Source of the DNA: Deltaproteobacteria bacterium RBG_13_52_11
GTDB lineage: Bacteria > Desulfobacterota > B13-G15 > RBG-16-54-18
Reading direction: 5' to 3'
Assembly (NCBI GenBank): GCA_001797745.1
Contig: MGQF01000062.1
Coordinates: 3,460-36,187, forward strand
Length of the DNA stretch: 32,728 bases
Position 1 is the first letter of the stretch. Every line of letters starts with the position of its first letter. Position numbers and translations under genes: made by a program. The notes under the pieces were generated by a model, which had not been told where the DNA came from, did no database searches, and saw only the letters and a program-made list of their open reading frames with translations. Positions 1 through 8,074 of the stretch are shown piece by piece.

Positions 1-977
1 CCGCTCAAAGGAGCAACTACCGTTATGGCCAGTGCGGTGGGTGTCATCAGCAGACCGGCGTGAAGAGGGCTATAGCCTAAGGAGAGTTGAAGGAAGAAGG
101 GCATCAGGAAAAGGTTTGCCGACATACCCAGGAAAGAAAGGAATCCGACTATGTTGCCAAAGCTGAAAAGCCGGTTCTTGAACAACGTGAGGTCTATCAA
201 GGGTTGCGAGGTTCTGGCCTCCCATAGCGGCACGAGGGCCAGGGTGGTAGCAGCTACTGCCAGTTCAACGATGACGTGCGGCCTCCCCCAATCCCCCTCT
301 TGTCCCATTGTCAATCCCAACAGCAGCGCGGTGAGGCCCGTTACTATCAGGGCGGCGCCTAAAAAATCGAAGCTTTGCTTGTTTTCCAGTGGTGATGATA
401 CGAGGTGTTCTTTCAGTACGAAGGCGGCCATGATGGTACCCATGATACCCACTGGCACGTTCACGTAGAATATCGATCGCCAACCCAGAGTGCTGACAAG
501 GATCCCCCCCAGAGTGGGGCCGACTGTAAAGCCTATTGCCACGATGGTTCCGTTGATGCCCAGTGCGCGCCCCCGCTCCGTAGATGGGAACACTGCTGTA
601 ATGATTGCGAAGCTGTTGGCCATGAGCATGGCAGCGCCCACAGCCTGGAGTGAGCGGAACAGGATCAGTTGGGGCGGATTTTGCGAGAGGGCGCAAAGGG
701 CTGAGCCCAGGCTGAACACCATGAACCCAAGACGCAATATCTTTTTTCGGCCCATCATATCAGCTAATCGGCCCAAAGGGAGCAGCAAGCCGGTAATAAC
801 CAGTAAATAAGATAAGATGACCCATTCCGATAAGGCCAGGCTGGCCTTGAAGTAGCCCATTATGGTAGGTAAGCTGATGTTAACTATACTGGCATCGAGA
901 GTGGACATGAAGATGCCGATTCCCACGGTACCAAGAACCCACCATCGGTGGTTATCGCCATGCACATTCAAAGGCAT
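1..977 (-). CDS. MFS drug exporter, DHA2 (14-TM, EmrB/QacA-like) family, partial
   Basis: The reading frame is open from an ATG at 977 to the left edge of the window, giving 325 codons with no stop, so the C-terminus is missing. The translation begins MPLNVHGDNHRWWVLGTVG. It carries the DHA2 signature LDASIVNISLPTI in TM1 and the MFS motif A, GRLADMMGRKK, in the loop between TM2 and TM3, followed by many hydrophobic segments. Proton-driven efflux of toxic compounds is the family role; the substrate cannot be read from sequence. A GAGGGG Shine-Dalgarno lies about 8 nt before the ATG. The gene faces left, and a promoter with a palindrome lies about 125-175 bp upstream of the start. No adjacent EmrA-like membrane-fusion gene or regulator is visible. 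Confidence 0.88.
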   Translation of the reverse strand, partial: MPLNVHGDNHRWWVLGTVGIGIFMSTLDASIVNISLPTIMGYFKASLALSEWVILSYLLVITGLLLPLGRLADMMGRKKILRLGFMVFSLGSALCALSQNPPQLILFRSLQAVGAAMLMANSFAIITAVFPSTERGRALGINGTIVAIGFTVGPTLGGILVSTLGWRSIFYVNVPVGIMGTIMAAFVLKEHLVSSPLENKQSFDFLGAALIVTGLTALLLGLTMGQEGDWGRPHVIVELAVAATTLALVPLWEARTSQPLIDLTLFKNRLFSFGNIVGFLSFLGMSANLFLMPFFLQLSLGYSPLHAGLLMTPTALAITVVAPLS

Positions 978-1100
978 CTGGTTTTCCCCTCGTGGTCTTC
1001 AGGATACAGTAACGAGAAACGCATCTTTATTGGTGTTGGCATCTTCTTCCTCAGTAGTCGATGTCTGAAGATAATGGCTGTCTAGGTTCGTTTGATGTGA

Positions 1101-1151
1101 TAAGTAATTACTTAGCGAATAAATATAAAATGAGTATGGATGTGGAGTCAA
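1101..1151 (-). promoter_or_regulatory. Promoter and palindromic operator for the MFS gene
   Basis: On the minus strand TTGACT (1146-1151) and TATATT (1122-1127) are separated by 18 bp, a fair sigma-70 promoter aimed at the MFS gene. Seven bases past the -10 is the perfect 14-bp palindrome TAAGTAATTACTTA (1101-1114), which would cover the transcription start. This is the expected position and size for a MarR- or TetR-type repressor site. No such repressor gene is in the window. The rest of the gap up to 1401 shows only short unsupported open frames, plus a small CCCC/GGGG hairpin near 1355. Confidence 0.5.
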
Positions 1152-1401
1152 GTCAAGAAGTGGATGTTCTGTAAAGCCAATTGAGAAATGAAGATAGAGA
1201 CAATCTTGCCACCTCATGGCGTCACTCGACTTTCAAGGCCGGGAACGTTTGCGCAGGCCTGTCATGGAATAAAAAAATTCTATTGAATTCCCACCATATT
1301 GCCAATCTTTTTGCAACGCAGGTAACAACGTCCCGCTTCTTTGGACTTGAGTTCCCCTATTGCGGGGCGAATTGAATAGACATCTATGTTAGAATAGATA
1401 T

Positions 1402-2169
1402 ATGTCCATGTCTGATTCCAGAGACCCCTATGATCCCCGCACACGGGAATACCTGCATGAAGCGTTGCGTACCCTCCCGCAGGGAAGGCCTCCCCTGATC
1501 ACGATAGTGAAGCAGGCCAAGGAGGGGATGGGAGATGAAGGGGGGGTGCTCGGGGTTTTCCCCGCATCCTTTAATCCCCCAACATCAGCTCATGAGGCCC
1601 TGGTCAGGGAAGCGGCCAACGCCGTCCCCTTTGACGAGATCCTGTTGGTCTTGGACCAGCAGGCCATGGACAAGGAACTCTGCGGCGCCCTCCTGGAAGA
1701 CAGACTCCTCATGCTCCTCGTCCTCTTCGGGGATGATCCCCGGATTTCGCTGGGGATCTCCAACCGGGGGCTCTTTCTGGAGAAGGTCGGGGCCGTGCAA
1801 AAGGTCTACCCGCAAGATACGAAGATCTATTTCATCGTCGGGTATGACACCATCGTGAGAATCATCGACCCCAAGTACTATGGAGACAGAGACAAGGCCC
1901 TCCACTCGCTCTTCTCCCAGGCCCGATTTCTGGTGGCCAATCGGGGGGGGTGCGACGAGAGAGTCCTCCTTGAGCTCTTTGCGCGGGAGGAGAACCGCCC
2001 CTTTGCAGCACAGGTATTGCCCCTCACGCTCCCCCCTCCCCTCGCCTGGATCTCCTCGTCCGAAGTCCGCCAGCAACTGGCAGAGGGGAAATCGGTGCAG
2101 AGATTAATCCCTCCCACGCTGGAGGAGTTCTTACAGAAACAAGGATTTTACGGTAGACATGGAACATGA
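1402..2169 (+). CDS. NadD/NMNAT-like nucleotidyltransferase family protein
   Basis: A 255-aa protein of the cytidylyltransferase-like HIGH superfamily. The nucleotide-binding motif near residue 57 reads FNPPTSAH, ending in the conserved His64 but replacing the usual PxHxGH spacing residues with Thr-Ser-Ala. The C-terminal motif ISSSEVR (217-223), followed by a GKS-x-LIPPTLEEF stretch, matches the ISSTxxR region of nicotinate-nucleotide adenylyltransferases. The expected reaction is adenylyl transfer to (nicotin)amide mononucleotide. However, it is longer than typical NadD (about 200-215 aa) because of an N-terminal extension of roughly 45 residues, so the true substrate is uncertain. The start is ATG 1402 or the in-frame ATG 1408; neither has a strong Shine-Dalgarno. 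A receiver-domain gene follows 29 bp downstream. Confidence 0.75.
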   Translation: MSMSDSRDPYDPRTREYLHEALRTLPQGRPPLITIVKQAKEGMGDEGGVLGVFPASFNPPTSAHEALVREAANAVPFDEILLVLDQQAMDKELCGALLEDRLLMLLVLFGDDPRISLGISNRGLFLEKVGAVQKVYPQDTKIYFIVGYDTIVRIIDPKYYGDRDKALHSLFSQARFLVANRGGCDERVLLELFAREENRPFAAQVLPLTLPPPLAWISSSEVRQQLAEGKSVQRLIPPTLEEFLQKQGFYGRHGT

Positions 2170-2198
2170 AATGAGATAATATTTTTCAACTTGCAGAT

Positions 2199-2558
2199 AT
2201 GAAGAGAATTTTAGTGGTCGATGACGAAGAGGGTATCCGCCTCCTCTACAAAGAGGAGTTAGAGGAGGAAGGGTATGAGGTAGAACTAGCTGCAGGAGGT
2301 GAGGAGGCCCTACAGAAGCTGAAGAGATCGAAGCCGGACCTAATCACCCTCGATCTCAAGATGCCCGGCATGGGAGGACTGGAGGTCCTCGAGAGGATAC
2401 GGGAGCAGGATAAGGAACTACCGGTAGTCATCTGCACCGCCTACGGAGACTATAAGAGGGACCTTGCCACCTGGGCCTCTGATGCCTATGTGGTGAAGAG
2501 TTCGGACTTGACGGAACTCAAACAAGTGATCAGGGGGTTTCTCGAAAACAAAGGATAG
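2199..2558 (+). CDS. Stand-alone CheY-like response regulator
   Basis: A 119-aa protein consisting only of a receiver domain. It has acidic residues D8/D9, phospho-acceptor D52 in LDLKMPG, T80 in CTAY and K100 in VVKSSD, so all phosphorylation residues are present. There is no output domain. The usual Lys-Pro after beta-5 is Lys-Ser here, which is seen in SpoIIE- or GAF-associated receivers and departs from OmpR types. It probably passes phosphate or a conformational signal to a partner protein encoded elsewhere; no kinase is adjacent. It lies 29 bp after the NadD-like gene and 13 bp before tRNA-Ala, so the three may be co-transcribed. Confidence 0.9.
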   Translation: MKRILVVDDEEGIRLLYKEELEEEGYEVELAAGGEEALQKLKRSKPDLITLDLKMPGMGGLEVLERIREQDKELPVVICTAYGDYKRDLATWASDAYVVKSSDLTELKQVIRGFLENKG

Positions 2559-2571
2559 AGGGCAATCGTGT

Positions 2572-2647
2572 GGGGATGTAGCTCAGTTGGGAGAGCATCA
2601 CGTTCGCAACGTGAGGGTCGGGGGTTCGAATCCCCCCATCTCCACCA
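2572..2647 (+). tRNA. tRNA-Ala (anticodon CGC), CCA encoded
   Basis: A full cloverleaf can be folded by hand. The acceptor stem pairs GGGGATG with CATCTCC and contains the G3-U70 wobble pair that identifies alanine tRNAs. The anticodon arm is TCACG-TTCGCAA-CGTGA (anticodon CGC, reading GCG). The T arm is GGGGG-TTCGAAT-CCCCC, and the 3' ACCA is encoded. A run of six T follows at 2650-2655 and may help termination. Confidence 0.97.
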
Positions 2648-2844
2648 CATTTTTTATTCTCGTGAAGATACCCTCCAATAATAACTCACAGTCATTTCCA
2701 TCCTTAATATGTTTACAAGCCGTTGTCAGGGGGTAATCCCTGAAACCGCAATGGATGTTTCTTAGCTCTGAAGGATTCAAGGAGTCAAGGATTCCAGAGG
2801 TCTAGTGAGATATAGAAGAATTAAGGAGAAAATAAATCCTCGTT

Positions 2845-2935
2845 CTCTCCTCTCCCCCCTGGGGAGGATGAAGGTGAGGAAAATAGAGAGGATTTTCACC
2901 GTTTGTGGGCAACGATGCCGTAATGAAGAATTAAT
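2845..2935. repeat. REP-like palindrome with GGGYAACGA-type tail
   Basis: The stretch CTCCCCCCTGGGGAGGATG (about 2851-2873) followed by AAGGTGAGG forms a small palindrome of the same type as the pair at 21296-21396. It is followed by TTTGTGGGCAACGATGCCG (about 2901-2919), which resembles the sequence after the 21.3-kb pair (TTCGTGGGTAACGAAACCG). The 340-bp gap between tRNA-Ala and proC holds no convincing gene. The only longer open frame there, on the minus strand, lacks support. Confidence 0.5.
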
Positions 2936-2995
2936 CCTGTTTTTTGCAGGCGGAGATCAGGCAAACCCTTAATCATAATTGAGAAGGAGTTGGAG

Positions 2996-3808
2996 ATGCA
3001 GAAGAAGAAAATCGGAATCATCGGCGTCGGAAATATGGGTGAGGCCATCCTGCGGGGTCTCCACCAAAAAGGGATGGCAAAGGGGATCGTGGTCAGCGAG
3101 ATCCGTCCCGACAGGGGGGACTACATCAAGAAGAACTACGGCGTGGAGGCGATTCCGGATAATCAAAAACTCGCCTCCCAGGTTCAGATCATCATTCTCG
3201 CTGTCAAGCCCCAGGAGTTGAAGGGGGTCCTTCAGGCAATTGCCCCTGCCCTGGACGCATCCACACTCCTTATCTCCATCGCTGCCGGCGCCTCACTCGG
3301 GGCCATTGCTTCTATCCTGGCAAAGGACGTGCGCCTTGTCAGGGCTATGCCGAATATCGCCGCCCTGGCGTTGGAGTCCGCCACCGCCCTCTCTCCAGGG
3401 GGAGGGGCATCTGCGGAAGATATGGAGGTAGCCCAGGAGATATTCAATGCCATGGGCAAGACAGTCGTCATCCCGGAAGCGCTTATGGACGCCGTGACCG
3501 GCATGAGTGGCAGTGGACCTGCCTATGTCTGTCTCTTCATCGAGGCCCTGGCAGATGGAGGGGTGCGGATGGGTCTGCCGAGGAAGGATGCCCTGGAAAT
3601 GGCGATCCAGACCGTCCTGGGGACTGCCCGGCTCCTCTCAGAACAAGGTGAGCACCCGGCCCATCTAAAGGACAGGGTGGCCTCCCCAGGGGGGACGACC
3701 ATAGCAGGGATCGCCTCGTTGGAGGCCAAAGGGTTCAGGGGGGCCGTGATGGAGGCCGTGGCCGCCGCCACCCAGCGTTCCAAAGAGCTGGCAAAGATAC
3801 CGGGGTGA
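2996..3808 (+). CDS. proC: Pyrroline-5-carboxylate reductase
   Basis: Catalyses the last step of proline synthesis, NAD(P)H-dependent reduction of 1-pyrroline-5-carboxylate, in the cytoplasm. The 270-aa length fits the family (E. coli ProC is 269). The N-terminal Rossmann motif is IIGVGNMG (residues 8-15). The C-terminal half carries the family blocks MSGSGPAYV and PGGTTIAGIASLE. I chose ATG 2996 because AAGGAG lies 6 nt upstream; an in-frame TTG at 2990 is less likely. The last 80-100 bp, including the stop and about 20 bp beyond, recur in degraded form at 7905-7970 and 9667-9760. This is unusual and is discussed in the findings. The gene stands alone with no other proline gene nearby. Confidence 0.96.
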   Translation: MQKKKIGIIGVGNMGEAILRGLHQKGMAKGIVVSEIRPDRGDYIKKNYGVEAIPDNQKLASQVQIIILAVKPQELKGVLQAIAPALDASTLLISIAAGASLGAIASILAKDVRLVRAMPNIAALALESATALSPGGGASAEDMEVAQEIFNAMGKTVVIPEALMDAVTGMSGSGPAYVCLFIEALADGGVRMGLPRKDALEMAIQTVLGTARLLSEQGEHPAHLKDRVASPGGTTIAGIASLEAKGFRGAVMEAVAAATQRSKELAKIPG

Positions 3809-4016
3809 TGCTGTAAATAAAGAAATCATCGGAGGAGGACGGAGACGGGAAGCAGTTGACTATCGTGACTATCTTCGTTGCCTCAGGGTGCCTGATGGGG
3901 AATCTTTATTCCCCTGGTCGCGATATTCACTGATTCTGACAAGGTCAACTTAGTCAACAACATCCCCTGTGGCCAGCCCCTATAATATCTGAAAAGGAGC
4001 GAATTTAAAAAAGGAG
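3809..4016 (+). other. proC to ligase intergenic region with hairpin and inverted repeats
   Basis: No gene is visible here. A hairpin GGGGAAT-CTTT-ATTCCCC occupies 3897-3914 but has no T-run, so it is a weak terminator candidate for proC. A separated inverted repeat GTTGACT (from about 3855) / AGTCAAC (to about 3959) flanks it. TATAAT at 3981-3986 could be a -10 box for the downstream ligase, but no good -35 sits at the right distance. AAGGAG at 4011-4016 is the ligase ribosome binding site. Confidence 0.35.
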
Positions 4017-4023
4017 ATGGCAT

Positions 4024-5667
4024 GTGGCGATAAAAGGTTTTACTGAATACGCCAAGGAAGATCGTGAGCAGTATAGCAGAATGAGGTGGTGGCTTGGGAT
4101 GACCTGGGGGGACATGCTAGACAAGGCTACCGACATCTACCCCGATAAGATCGGTCTTGTCGACGGCGTGGGTCGCTGGACCAACAGGGAGGTCCGGGAA
4201 AAGGTGGACCGGCTGGCAATCAGCCTGATGAAGCTCGGCATCAAACCCCGCGACTGGGTCCTTCTCCAGTTCCCCAACTGGCATGAATATATCCTGGCGT
4301 TCTTTGCCATGCAGAAGATCGGCGCCCTCACCGTCCTCCTCATTCCCCGACATAACCAGTCGGAGATCAACCACCTGGCGGCACTGACGAAGCCGGTGGC
4401 GTGGATTGTGCCGAAAAAGTATGGAAAGATTGACTACCAGCCCATAATCGACGACGTGCTGAAACAAAACCCCCAGCTCAAACACGTAATCCAGGTAAGA
4501 GCAGAGAAAAACGGCACATATCCTACCCTGAATGAGCTGATTGAGGAGGCAAAGCTGACGGAAGATAATCTCAAAGCTTTAGAGGAGAGGAGACCTGATC
4601 CGGCAGAGGTTTCCCATATCATGCCTACCGGCGGGACTACCGGTCTGCCAAAAGCAAGCGTCCGGACCCACAACTCTTATATCACCAACATCGAATATCA
4701 CTCCAGGGCGTGGGAAATCACGAGCAGCGATACGATTATGGTGATTACGCCCGTGGGCCACAGCATGGCAATGCACTGGGGCATTGGCGCAGCACTTTTC
4801 AATTATGCGAAGCTTGTCCTCCTTGACTCGGTACACGCGGACGATATCTGCGAGTGCATACAAAAAGAAAAGGTGACTGCTTTCCCTTCCGTTCCTGCCC
4901 TCGTTGCGAGGATGCTCGCCTTGGAGGGTCTGGAAAAATATGATTTGAGCTCACTGAGGACAATATCGGTGGGTGGAGCGTCGAGCGCGCCCGAGCTGCT
5001 TCGCGGCGCCTACGACAAGCTCAAATGTATCGTCATCAACGGGTTCGGCTCGTCTGAGGGTACCAATACCGCCACCAGACCTGGCGACAGTATGGATATC
5101 ATCTGCAACAGCGTGGGTAGACCGGTCTGCCCCTACGATACGATCAAGATCATCGATGAGGGAGGAAATGAAGTTTCACCCAGCATCGAAGGGGAACTTG
5201 TCTCCAAGGGACCCGGTATTTTCACGGGGTACTTCAAATCTCCTGAAGAAAACAGCCAGATCTTCACCAAGGACGGGTTCTTCAAGACGGGGGACAAGGC
5301 AAAAAAAGATCAGTTTGGAAATATCCAGATAACAGGCAGAATTAAGGATATCATCAACAGGGGAGGCGAAAAGATCAGTGCTATTGATATTGAAAACCTG
5401 ATGAGTACCCACCCAGGGATTAGCGAGACGTCGGTCATAGGTATGCCCGATGAAGTACTCGGTGAGAGAATCTGCGCTTATGTCACGCTTAAACCAGGCA
5501 TAAGGCTTACCTTTAAAGAGATCATCGCCTTTTTAAAAGGGAAAGGTGCGTCTGTACAGCAGCTCCCCGAAAGAATCGAGTTTGCTGAAGAACTGCCAAT
5601 GACAAAAGTGGGTAAAGTTGATAAGAAAGCCCTCAGAGAAGACATTAAAAAGCGGCTCGAGGGTTAA
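4024..5667 (+). CDS. AMP-dependent acyl/aryl-CoA ligase (EntE-like)
   Basis: A 547-aa ANL-superfamily adenylating enzyme that would activate a carboxylic acid as the acyl-adenylate and, as a CoA ligase, transfer it to CoA. Visible core motifs are the phosphate loop TGGTTGLPK (202-210), NGFGSSEGTN (339-348), the hinge TGRIKD (from 437), and the C-terminal MTKVGKVDKKAL with catalytic Lys531. The region LPxxxHNQSEINHLAA resembles 2,3-dihydroxybenzoate-AMP ligases and fatty-acid/benzoate ligases. No siderophore or isochorismate genes are adjacent, so the substrate is unknown. Start GTG 4024 has AAGGAG 7 nt upstream; the overlapping ATG 4022 is in another frame. The gene is monocistronic by appearance, with repeat DNA immediately downstream. 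Confidence 0.85.
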   Translation: MAIKGFTEYAKEDREQYSRMRWWLGMTWGDMLDKATDIYPDKIGLVDGVGRWTNREVREKVDRLAISLMKLGIKPRDWVLLQFPNWHEYILAFFAMQKIGALTVLLIPRHNQSEINHLAALTKPVAWIVPKKYGKIDYQPIIDDVLKQNPQLKHVIQVRAEKNGTYPTLNELIEEAKLTEDNLKALEERRPDPAEVSHIMPTGGTTGLPKASVRTHNSYITNIEYHSRAWEITSSDTIMVITPVGHSMAMHWGIGAALFNYAKLVLLDSVHADDICECIQKEKVTAFPSVPALVARMLALEGLEKYDLSSLRTISVGGASSAPELLRGAYDKLKCIVINGFGSSEGTNTATRPGDSMDIICNSVGRPVCPYDTIKIIDEGGNEVSPSIEGELVSKGPGIFTGYFKSPEENSQIFTKDGFFKTGDKAKKDQFGNIQITGRIKDIINRGGEKISAIDIENLMSTHPGISETSVIGMPDEVLGERICAYVTLKPGIRLTFKEIIAFLKGKGASVQQLPERIEFAEELPMTKVGKVDKKALREDIKKRLEG

Positions 5668-5686
5668 CACGTGGGGAAAGCCTCGG

Positions 5687-5773
5687 GTCGGACCAGGGTA
5701 ACGATTTTCCTTGTCCCCCTTGAAATGCATTTCAAGCAAAAATATCAAACTTTAATTGACATTTATTAACATG
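5687..5773. repeat. Dispersed repeat, copy A (modules W and Z) with 18-bp palindrome
   Basis: Module W (5687-5710) includes CCAGGGTAACGATTTTCC, also present at 7706-7730 and in part at 9646-9666. It is followed by the perfect palindrome CTTGAAATGCATTTCAAG (5719-5736). Module Z (5737-5772) contains AATATCAAAC and TAATTGACATTTATTAACAT, nearly identical to 7768-7810 and 9266-9310. The chrA ATG at 5771 lies at the end of module Z. Confidence 0.75.
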
Positions 5774-6949
5774 ACATCCTCAATCCCGAAAGAGCGCACT
5801 ATAAAGCCGCCGTTTGCTTCTCTGTTTAAATCCTTTCTACGATTGGGGCTTACGGCATTCGGCGGCCCTTCTATGGTAGCCTACATTCGCACGATGGCAG
5901 TCGAACAGAAACAGTGGCTCGATGAAGAATCTTTTCGTGATGGTGTGGCCCTGTGTCAAACAATACCAGGGGCAACAGCTATGCAGACAGCAGCATATGT
6001 AGGGTTAAGAACGCGAGGAGTCGGCGGCGCTATAGTAAGTTTTGTTGGTTTTGGCCTTCCTGCCTTTATCCTTATGCTGACGTTCTCAGCCCTTTACACC
6101 TCCACGCATACTGTACCCTCCGTGACTTCGGCATTTAGTGGTCTTCAGGCTATCATCGTAGCTATCGTCGCCAACGCCACAGTCTCATTTGGTAAAACGA
6201 CATTGAAAAATTGGGGCACTATAGTTATTGCTGTGGTTGCTGCAGTCTTGTTCGGAATAGGAGTGAACCCGCTTATTGTTATCGCGGCAGCCGCTTTGGT
6301 TGGCCTTATGTTGAGTAAAGGACAGCACGCCTCTCGTTCGGCTCGTGCGTCAACGCAACAGCCACTGTCGATGAAACCCTTTGTGTTGCTTTTGGCATTT
6401 ATTGTTGCCGTCTTTATTCTGCTTTTGCTGATACAACGTCGGTTATTTGACCTCGCTATACTCATGTTTAGGATAGACTTGTTTGCCTTCGGCGGTGGGT
6501 TTGCTTCTGTTCCCCTTATGTTCCATGAAATTGTTCAAGTCCGCCATTGGATGGATAGCTCAACGTTTTTGAACGGAATTGCTCTCGGACAAGTTACACC
6601 AGGCCCTATTGTAATCACCGCAACCTTTGTAGGATATATGCTGTATGGGCTTCCAGGTGGATTGGTAGCTACTCTCGGCGTGTTTTCACCCTCTTTCCTC
6701 ATGGTTATTGGAATCGTACCATATTTTGACCGTTTACGCGCTTCACCGTATTTCAATAGAGCAATGAGCGGTATACTGTCTTCATTTGTCGGACTTCTTC
6801 TGACTGTTACCGTGCGTTTTGCCTCACATGTGCCGTGGGATTTTCCGCATGTTCTGTTTGCTTGTGCGGCACTCGTTGCCCTGCTTTTGAGCGTGGATAT
6901 AGTGTGGGTGGTTTTGATAGGAACAGCCCTTTCAGTAGTAGCGCTGTAG
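5771..6949 (+). CDS. chrA: Chromate transporter, CHR family (two-domain)
   Basis: A 392-aa membrane protein with two homologous CHR halves. The first begins FLRLGLTAFGGPSMVAYI with the GVALCQTIPGATAMQTAAYVG block. The second begins FRIDLFAFGGGFASVPLM with the matching GIALGQVTPGPIVITATFVG block. Long-chain CHR proteins export chromate, probably by ion antiport, though some members have other roles. I prefer ATG 5771; an in-frame TTG at 5756 (the TTGACA of the repeat) also opens the frame. Neither has a Shine-Dalgarno, and the start lies inside a dispersed repeat, so the original upstream region may have been replaced. The gene is visibly AT-richer than proC or the ligase, which suggests a separate history. 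No chrB-type regulator is present. Confidence 0.9.
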   Translation: MTSSIPKERTIKPPFASLFKSFLRLGLTAFGGPSMVAYIRTMAVEQKQWLDEESFRDGVALCQTIPGATAMQTAAYVGLRTRGVGGAIVSFVGFGLPAFILMLTFSALYTSTHTVPSVTSAFSGLQAIIVAIVANATVSFGKTTLKNWGTIVIAVVAAVLFGIGVNPLIVIAAAALVGLMLSKGQHASRSARASTQQPLSMKPFVLLLAFIVAVFILLLLIQRRLFDLAILMFRIDLFAFGGGFASVPLMFHEIVQVRHWMDSSTFLNGIALGQVTPGPIVITATFVGYMLYGLPGGLVATLGVFSPSFLMVIGIVPYFDRLRASPYFNRAMSGILSSFVGLLLTVTVRFASHVPWDFPHVLFACAALVALLLSVDIVWVVLIGTALSVVAL

Positions 6950-7033
6950 AAGGCTTGATGAGCAGCCTAACTCGCTGTCAAGAGGAAAGAAGGGAAGATT
7001 AGGTCTAGAACAGCTTGACAGGGAAAATATAGG

Positions 7034-7720
7034 ATGTCTCTTGATAGATTACGTGCGGTCATGAACAAAGGGCGCAGGGGTTTTCCCTCGTCAGTGTTCT
7101 TTCTGCTCGGCGCCAACGCGGTGCCGTTGCTGGGCGTCCTTTTCGGGGGCTGGGACCTGGTGGAAATCCTTTTCGCCTACTGGGCGGAGAACGTGGTGAT
7201 CGGCTTCTTCAGCCTCCTCAAGATGATTTTTGCTCAAGACGACACCCGCGGCTGGCTCATTATCCTTACTGTTTTTATGAAGATCATCGGCTGCACCTTT
7301 TTTATCGTGCATTTTGGGGGGTTTACGGCCGCCCACGGGGCGGTGCTGTACGCGATCTTTCATGAGTTCCTGAACGTGCAAATCCAGCCGATGGAACTCT
7401 TATATATGGGGCGGTACGTAGTGGCCGCGCTGTTCCTCAGCCACGGATATTCCTTTGTGGTTAATTACCTGATCAAGGGTGAGAGGGGCCAGACAAAAGG
7501 CAACGATCCGATGTTCGAACCATATCGTCGGGTCATAGTGATGCATTTGACGCTGGTCTTTGGCACGGGATGTATTATTATCCTTGGCCAACCGTTTTTT
7601 ATGCTCCTGATTCTTGTCATCTTGAAGACCGGCGTCGACCTGCATGCGCATCTCAGGGAAAGACGAAAGTTTGCCAGTGACCTGGAAACACGTTCCGGCT
7701 CTGTGGTCGTATCAGGGTAA
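7034..7720 (+). CDS. DUF6498-like integral membrane protein
   Basis: A 228-aa protein with about five to six hydrophobic segments. The N-terminal pattern NAVPLLGVLFGGWDLVEILFAYWAENVVIGFFSLLKM is what I recall as the DUF6498 core (paired P-x-x-G-V, W-D, and YW-E-N elements). The function of that family is unknown. The start ATG 7034 follows a weak AGG; the 84-bp gap after chrA contains the inverted repeat CTGTCAAG/CTTGACAG (about 6974 and 7014). The last codons and the TAA stop (7718-7720) are made of dispersed repeat module W, so the C-terminus may have been altered by repeat insertion. Its role beside chrA and corA is not clear. Confidence 0.6.
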   Translation: MSLDRLRAVMNKGRRGFPSSVFFLLGANAVPLLGVLFGGWDLVEILFAYWAENVVIGFFSLLKMIFAQDDTRGWLIILTVFMKIIGCTFFIVHFGGFTAAHGAVLYAIFHEFLNVQIQPMELLYMGRYVVAALFLSHGYSFVVNYLIKGERGQTKGNDPMFEPYRRVIVMHLTLVFGTGCIIILGQPFFMLLILVILKTGVDLHAHLRERRKFASDLETRSGSVVVSG

Positions 7721-7810
7721 CGATTTTCCCCCACCCCGTCCCGTCAGCTTGAAATACATTGTAAGCTCAAATATCAAACTATAATTGACATTTATTAACA
7801 TTTATGATAA
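7706..7810. repeat. Dispersed repeat, copy B1 (modules W and Z) with promoter-like sequence
   Basis: Module W (7706-7730) carries CAGGGTAACGATTTTCCC. It continues into an imperfect palindrome GCTTGAAATACATTGTAAGC (7747-7766) and module Z (7768-7810). Positions 7741-7810 align without gaps to 9241-9310, with 7 differences in 70 bases by eye. Within Z, TTGACA, 15 bp and GATAAT make a promoter-like element pointing right toward corA. Confidence 0.75.
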
Positions 7811-7904
7811 TCGGAAAAGAGCTTTTGGCTAGGATCATTCGTCAAGCAGGAACCAGCAAAGATGAATGGGAAAAATTGTAACCCACAACTCACTCCAACA
7901 ACAG

Positions 7905-8019
7905 TACTCCGTCGCCCAGCGCTCCAAAGACCTGGCAAAGATACAGGGGTGAGTCTGTGAATGAAGAGACCATTTCTGATGTGGTAGTATGAGAAGTAAA
8001 AATTGCCGTAGAACCACGT
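7905..8019. repeat. Dispersed repeat, copy B2 (proC 3'-end fragment, module Y, plus module X)
   Basis: CCCAGCGCTCCAAAGA and CTGGCAAAGATAC-GGGGTGA (about 7914-7952) copy the last codons and stop of proC with scattered changes. The match continues about 20 bp beyond the stop. Module X follows (about 7988-8019) with GAGAAGTAAAAATTGCCGTA and GAACCA, repeated at 9200-9233 and 9781-9814. The region lies just upstream of corA. Confidence 0.7.
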
Positions 8020-8074
8020 CCTCTTCTTGAAGGATATCCACTTTAATGAGACTGAGAACAAAAGATGTTGAAAC

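Noticed and set aside
999..1375. Open frames of 72 and 64 codons in the gap between the MFS and NadD-like genes
   Set aside because: They cover the promoter and palindrome, lack ribosome binding sites and show no protein-like pattern.
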